Source: Terrirubrum flagellatum (GTDB lineage Bacteria > Pseudomonadota > Alphaproteobacteria > Rhizobiales > Beijerinckiaceae). From it: a DNA stretch of 64,000 bases. The stretch's first letter is position 1. Every line of letters starts with the position of its first letter. Where the stretch lies: contig NZ_CP091854.1 of assembly GCF_022059845.1 (NCBI RefSeq), positions 124,001 through 188,000 of the forward strand, given 5' to 3'. The notes beneath the pieces are model-generated. The model saw nothing but the letters and a program-made list of their open reading frames with translations, was not told where the DNA came from and searched no databases. Positions 60,898-64,000 of this stretch are shown here, one piece after another. The position numbers and the translations under genes were made by a program.

Positions 60898-62178
60898 ATG
60901 AATCGCACAGGCGTAAGCAGGCGCAGTTTTGTCGGAGCCGGGGCGGGCGCTCTGGCGATGGGGCTCGGGAGCCGTGGCGCGAGCGCGGAGGATATCCGCC
61001 TGCGCATGTATTGGTGGGGCTCGCAGGACCGCTCGAAGCGCACGCTCGCCGTCGCTGATCTCTTTTCGCAGAAAAATCCGAGCATCAAGCTCACCGGTGA
61101 GACGACCGGCGCCGATTACTGGACCAAGCTCGCGACGCAGATGGTCGGCCGCAACATTCCCGACGTGTTCCAGCTCGAGCCGACCACGCTGCCGGACTAT
61201 GCGCGGCGCGGCGCCTGCGCGCCGCTCGACGCCTATATGCCCAAGACGCTCAATATCGAAGGGTTCGGCAAGAACATCATCGATCTCTGCCGCGTCGACG
61301 GAAAGGTGTGGGGCGTCGGCCTCGGGCTCAATTCGTTTTCGATGCTCTATGACACCGAAGCTTTCGCGCAGGCGAAGATTGCGCCGCCGACCGAGAAGAC
61401 CACCTGGAAGGAGTTCGCGGACATGTCCGTCGAGCTCACCAAGGCGCTGAACAAGCCGAATTACTGGGGGGCGCCCTACGGCGCGCGCTATCACTACGCG
61501 TTCGACGTGTGGTTGCGCCAGCGCGACAAATTCATCTTCACGGCCGAAGGCAAACTCGGATTCAAGGCGGACGATCTCGCCGAGTTCTACGCCTATTGGG
61601 AGGATATCCGGAAGCGTGGCGGCTGCACCCCGGCCGATGTGCAGGCGCTCGATCAACTCCAGATCGATTCCAACGCGCTGGCGCTCGGCAAATCAGCGAT
61701 CGCGCTCGCCTATTCCAACCAGCTCGTGGGCTATCAGCTCCTGAGCAAGAACAAGCTTGCGTTGACAACTTTCCCGATGACGGAAGGCTCGAAATCGTCG
61801 GGCCATTATTATCGCCCGGCGCTGATCTGGAGCGTCGGCGCCACATCGAAGAATCCGGAAGCGGCCGCCGCCTTCATCAGCTTCTTCGTCAATGATCCCA
61901 AGGCTGGTGAAGTCCTTGGCGTCGAGCGCGGCGTGCCGATGTCGCCGGCGATCCGCGAAGCGATCCTGCCGACGCTGAACGACACCGAGCAATTGACCGT
62001 GAAATACGTCAACCTGCTCGCCGACAAGGCGATCGCTTATCCGCCGCCGGCGCCGAAGGGAGCGCAGGAATTCGAGCGCACCGTGTTGCGCCCGGTCGCG
62101 GATCAGCTCGCTTTCGGCAAGCTCACCGTGGCTGAAGCGGCGAAGCAGGTGGTCGACTCCGGCGCGCGCGTTCTGTGA
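60898..62178 (+). CDS. Sugar ABC transporter substrate-binding protein, Tat-exported
   Basis: A 426-residue family 1 solute-binding protein. The Tat signal is VSRRSFVGAGAGALAMGLG ending ASAED. The mature part opens with RLRMYWWGSQDRSKRTLAV and has VFQLEPTTLPDYARRGACAPLD and the WGVGLGLNSFSMLYDTEAF block typical of oligosaccharide binders. AGGGAG lies seven bases before ATG 60898; a longer frame from 60823 is not export-like. It leads a cluster with ThuA-like and DUF2264 genes, each coupled or close, suggesting uptake and breakdown of an oligosaccharide. The permeases are expected beyond the right window edge. Confidence 0.92.
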   Translation: MNRTGVSRRSFVGAGAGALAMGLGSRGASAEDIRLRMYWWGSQDRSKRTLAVADLFSQKNPSIKLTGETTGADYWTKLATQMVGRNIPDVFQLEPTTLPDYARRGACAPLDAYMPKTLNIEGFGKNIIDLCRVDGKVWGVGLGLNSFSMLYDTEAFAQAKIAPPTEKTTWKEFADMSVELTKALNKPNYWGAPYGARYHYAFDVWLRQRDKFIFTAEGKLGFKADDLAEFYAYWEDIRKRGGCTPADVQALDQLQIDSNALALGKSAIALAYSNQLVGYQLLSKNKLALTTFPMTEGSKSSGHYYRPALIWSVGATSKNPEAAAAFISFFVNDPKAGEVLGVERGVPMSPAIREAILPTLNDTEQLTVKYVNLLADKAIAYPPPAPKGAQEFERTVLRPVADQLAFGKLTVAEAAKQVVDSGARVL

Positions 62179-62825
62179 GCCAAAAAAAGCAGGCGCTGAT
62201 CGTCTGGGGCGGCTGGCCGGGTCACGAGCCCGAAGCCTGCGCCGCTGTCATCGCCGGCCTGCTGCGCGAAGAAGGTTTCGAGGTTCAGTCGACGCCTGAT
62301 TTCAACGCCTTTGGCGACGCCTCCGTGCATCGCATGAATCTCGTCGTGCCCGTGATCACGCGCGCGAAGATCGAGAAGGGGCCGCTCGACAATCTCGTCG
62401 CAGCGGTCCAGTCGGGCGTCGGACTCGCGGGATGTCATGGCGGCCTCGCGGGCTCATTCCGCGAGGAGGTCGCGTTTCATTTCATGTGCGGCTGCCAGTG
62501 GGTCGCTCATCCCGGCAACATCATTCCGTTCCGCGTCAATGTGACGAAGCCGGGCGATCCCGTCATGAAGGGGATCGCTGATTTCGATTATCTCTCGGAA
62601 CAGTATTTCCTGCATGTCGATCCCTCGATCGAGACGCTGGCGACAACGACCTTCTCCGGCGAACATGCGCCCTGGACAAAGGGCGTCGTCATGCCGGTGG
62701 TCTACAAGAAGCATTACGGCGAAGGCCGCGTGTTCTACAGCGCGCTCGGCCATTCCGCGTGCGAGTTCGAGCATGAGGCGATGCGAACGCTCCTGAAGCG
62801 CGGCATGCTCTGGGCGGCGCGCTGA
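62175..62825 (+). CDS. ThuA domain-containing protein (trehalose-utilisation family)
   Basis: A 216-residue protein of the ThuA family, a glutamine-amidotransferase-like fold. QALIVWGGWPGHEPEACAAV starts the domain, GLAGCHGGLAGSF holds the Cys-His loop, and HPGNIIPFRVNVTKPGDPVMKGIADFDYLSEQYFLHVD (in parts) and FYSALGHSACEFEHEAM close it. The start is GTG at 62175 overlapping the upstream TGA. ThuA proteins occur in sugar (trehalose and other disaccharide) catabolic operons; the exact reaction is not settled. Its place between a sugar-binding protein and a DUF2264 gene fits that role. Confidence 0.9.
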   Translation: MSQKKQALIVWGGWPGHEPEACAAVIAGLLREEGFEVQSTPDFNAFGDASVHRMNLVVPVITRAKIEKGPLDNLVAAVQSGVGLAGCHGGLAGSFREEVAFHFMCGCQWVAHPGNIIPFRVNVTKPGDPVMKGIADFDYLSEQYFLHVDPSIETLATTTFSGEHAPWTKGVVMPVVYKKHYGEGRVFYSALGHSACEFEHEAMRTLLKRGMLWAAR

Positions 62826-62848
62826 ACTTTTCGATCTGGACTACGGCT

Positions 62849-64000
62849 ATGACATCCCTAAACGCAAGCGCCGCCGATCGCGCGATGCGCGGCAATCCTC
62901 TGGCGACGCGCGCCGATGCGCAGAGGCTTCTGCTCGATCTGTGCAAGCCGCTTGAGCCCTATTTTAGCCCGGGCCGCGCGCAGGTGAAACTCGGCGAGGA
63001 TGGCGCCCATTTCGATCGCAAGGCGGCGTGGTTCGAAGGCTTCGCACGCCCGCTCTGGGGGCTTGCGCCGCTTCACGCCGGCGGCGGCGCATTCGACTCC
63101 TGGAAATTGTTCAGCGATGGAATCGTCAGCGGCGTCGACCCTGATCATCCCGAATATTGGCGGCTGACGGAAAATCACAATCAACGCTCGGTGGAGATCG
63201 CGGCGCTGGGCTTCGCGCTCGCGCTCGCGCCCGACAAATTATGGGAGCCGCTGTCGCAAAGGACGCGCGAGCAGCTCGCGGCGTGGGTCGGCCACATCCA
63301 GCGTGTGCAGATGGCCGACAATAACTGGCGGTTCTTCCCCGTGATGGCGGGGCTCGGCCTGAAAAAAGTCGGCGTCGCCATAGACGAGGCCGTTCGCGAT
63401 GCGCATCTCAAGCGGCTCGATGAATTCTATCTCCGCGACGGCTGGTACATGGACGGCCCCGGCGGCCACATCGACCATTACAATGGTTTCGCGCTGCAAT
63501 TCTACGGGCTGATCTACGCGCGGCATGAGGAGGCGCGCGATCCCGCCCGCGCCAAGCTCTATCGCGATCGCGCGACGGAGTTCGCGCAGAATTTCAGACA
63601 CTGGTTCGGCCGCGACGGCGCCGCGCTCGCGATCGGCCGTTCGCTGACCTATCGCTTCGCCATGGCGGGCTTCTGGGCCGCGCTCGCCTATTCCAACACG
63701 GAAGCGCTGCCCTGGGGCGAAATTCGCGGGCTATGGGCGCGGCAGATGCGCTGGTGGCTCGACAAGCCGATCCTCAATGCGGCCGGTCATCTCTCCGTCG
63801 GTTTCGCCTGGCCGAATTATCTCATGAGCGAGGAATATAATTCGCCAGGCTCGCCCTACTGGGCGTTCAAGGCGTTCCTGCCGCTGGCGCTGCCGGCGAC
63901 GCATCCCTTCTGGACGGCGCCGGAAGCGGAGCTTGCGCCGCTGGAGAAGCCGCTCGCCGTGCGCGGCGCGTCGATGCTGATCCAGCGCGAGAAGGACGAT
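62849..64000 (+). CDS. DUF2264 domain-containing protein (3'-partial)
   Basis: The first 384 codons of a DUF2264-family protein; the frame is open to the right window edge. ATRADAQRLLLDLCKPLEPYF starts the domain, followed by AAWFEGFARPLWGLAPL, WRLTENHNQRSVEIAALGFALAL and the aromatic motif YLRDGWYMDGPGGHIDHYNGF, consistent with an (alpha/alpha) barrel carbohydrate enzyme. I recall that this family has been placed among glycoside hydrolases (GH154, beta-glucuronidase activity); not verified here. The ATG lies 23 bases after the ThuA stop, and the gene belongs to that operon. Confidence 0.88.
   Translation, partial: MTSLNASAADRAMRGNPLATRADAQRLLLDLCKPLEPYFSPGRAQVKLGEDGAHFDRKAAWFEGFARPLWGLAPLHAGGGAFDSWKLFSDGIVSGVDPDHPEYWRLTENHNQRSVEIAALGFALALAPDKLWEPLSQRTREQLAAWVGHIQRVQMADNNWRFFPVMAGLGLKKVGVAIDEAVRDAHLKRLDEFYLRDGWYMDGPGGHIDHYNGFALQFYGLIYARHEEARDPARAKLYRDRATEFAQNFRHWFGRDGAALAIGRSLTYRFAMAGFWAALAYSNTEALPWGEIRGLWARQMRWWLDKPILNAAGHLSVGFAWPNYLMSEEYNSPGSPYWAFKAFLPLALPATHPFWTAPEAELAPLEKPLAVRGASMLIQREKDD

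Overview
The window is about 64 kb of GC-rich DNA. It looks like the chromosome or a large replicon of a Hyphomicrobiales-type alphaproteobacterium. The pointers are strong G/C third-position bias, a GGAAC-N16-CGTT promoter of the alphaproteobacterial general stress sigma factor ahead of the trehalose genes, alphaproteobacterial tamA/tamB, and dispersed palindromic repeats of a style common in that order. The genus cannot be called from the sequence alone. No rRNA, tRNA, CRISPR array, phage block or intact insertion sequence was found. The content is mostly nutrient uptake and catabolism: five recognisable substrate-binding-protein systems plus one PTS.

Layout. 1-10.5 kb: a peptide/opine-type (family 5) ABC transporter (5'-truncated binding protein, two permeases, fused double ATPase, second binding protein), followed by a hydantoinase/oxoprolinase pair (hyuA-hyuB). 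10.6-15.6 kb: a GMC oxidoreductase, a VapB/VapC toxin-antitoxin pair, and a three-gene set of luciferase-like monooxygenase, CMD-domain protein and AhpD-like protein. 15.7-22.8 kb: tamA and tamB, separated by two small opposite-strand genes. 22.8-31.2 kb: a sugar-acid type locus. A leftward operon (enolase-superfamily dehydratase, two carbohydrate permeases, two unknown proteins, SDR) is divergent from a GntR/FCD regulator and two tandem paralogous binding proteins; it has no ATPase. 31.4-38.3 kb: MBL-fold protein, DUF4202 protein, RpiB-like isomerase, a divergent AroE-like dehydrogenase behind a perfect 25-bp palindrome, and a second hyuA-hyuB pair.

38.3-49.1 kb is the most interesting region. 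It holds a glucitol-family PTS operon (gutM, IIC, IIB, IIA and a dedicated HPr-Enzyme I fusion) divergent from an operon for a predicted homoserine-dehydrogenase-like oxidoreductase with a SAF domain and an acetoin-dehydrogenase-like E1alpha/E1beta/E2. A SorC-family regulator lies at the far end. Inverted copies of a 14-bp motif overlap both divergent promoters and are good operator candidates. A 269-bp MITE-like foldback element sits between the IIC and IIB genes and duplicates the IIC stop codon (TAA).

49.2-56.4 kb: a large exported alpha/beta-hydrolase-domain protein, a GH15 glycosidase convergent with otsB-otsA under the stress-sigma promoter, and a small hypothetical gene next to the second copy of a repeat also seen at 31.2 kb. 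56.7-60.1 kb: a periplasmic LivK-type binding protein translationally coupled to a chemoreceptor, probably a ligand-sensing pair. 60.1-64 kb: a DUF4337 membrane protein, then a sugar-binding protein, a ThuA-like protein and a DUF2264 protein cut by the window edge.

Functions are read from motifs and gene context. Substrates of the transporters and of the PTS pathway are inferences.
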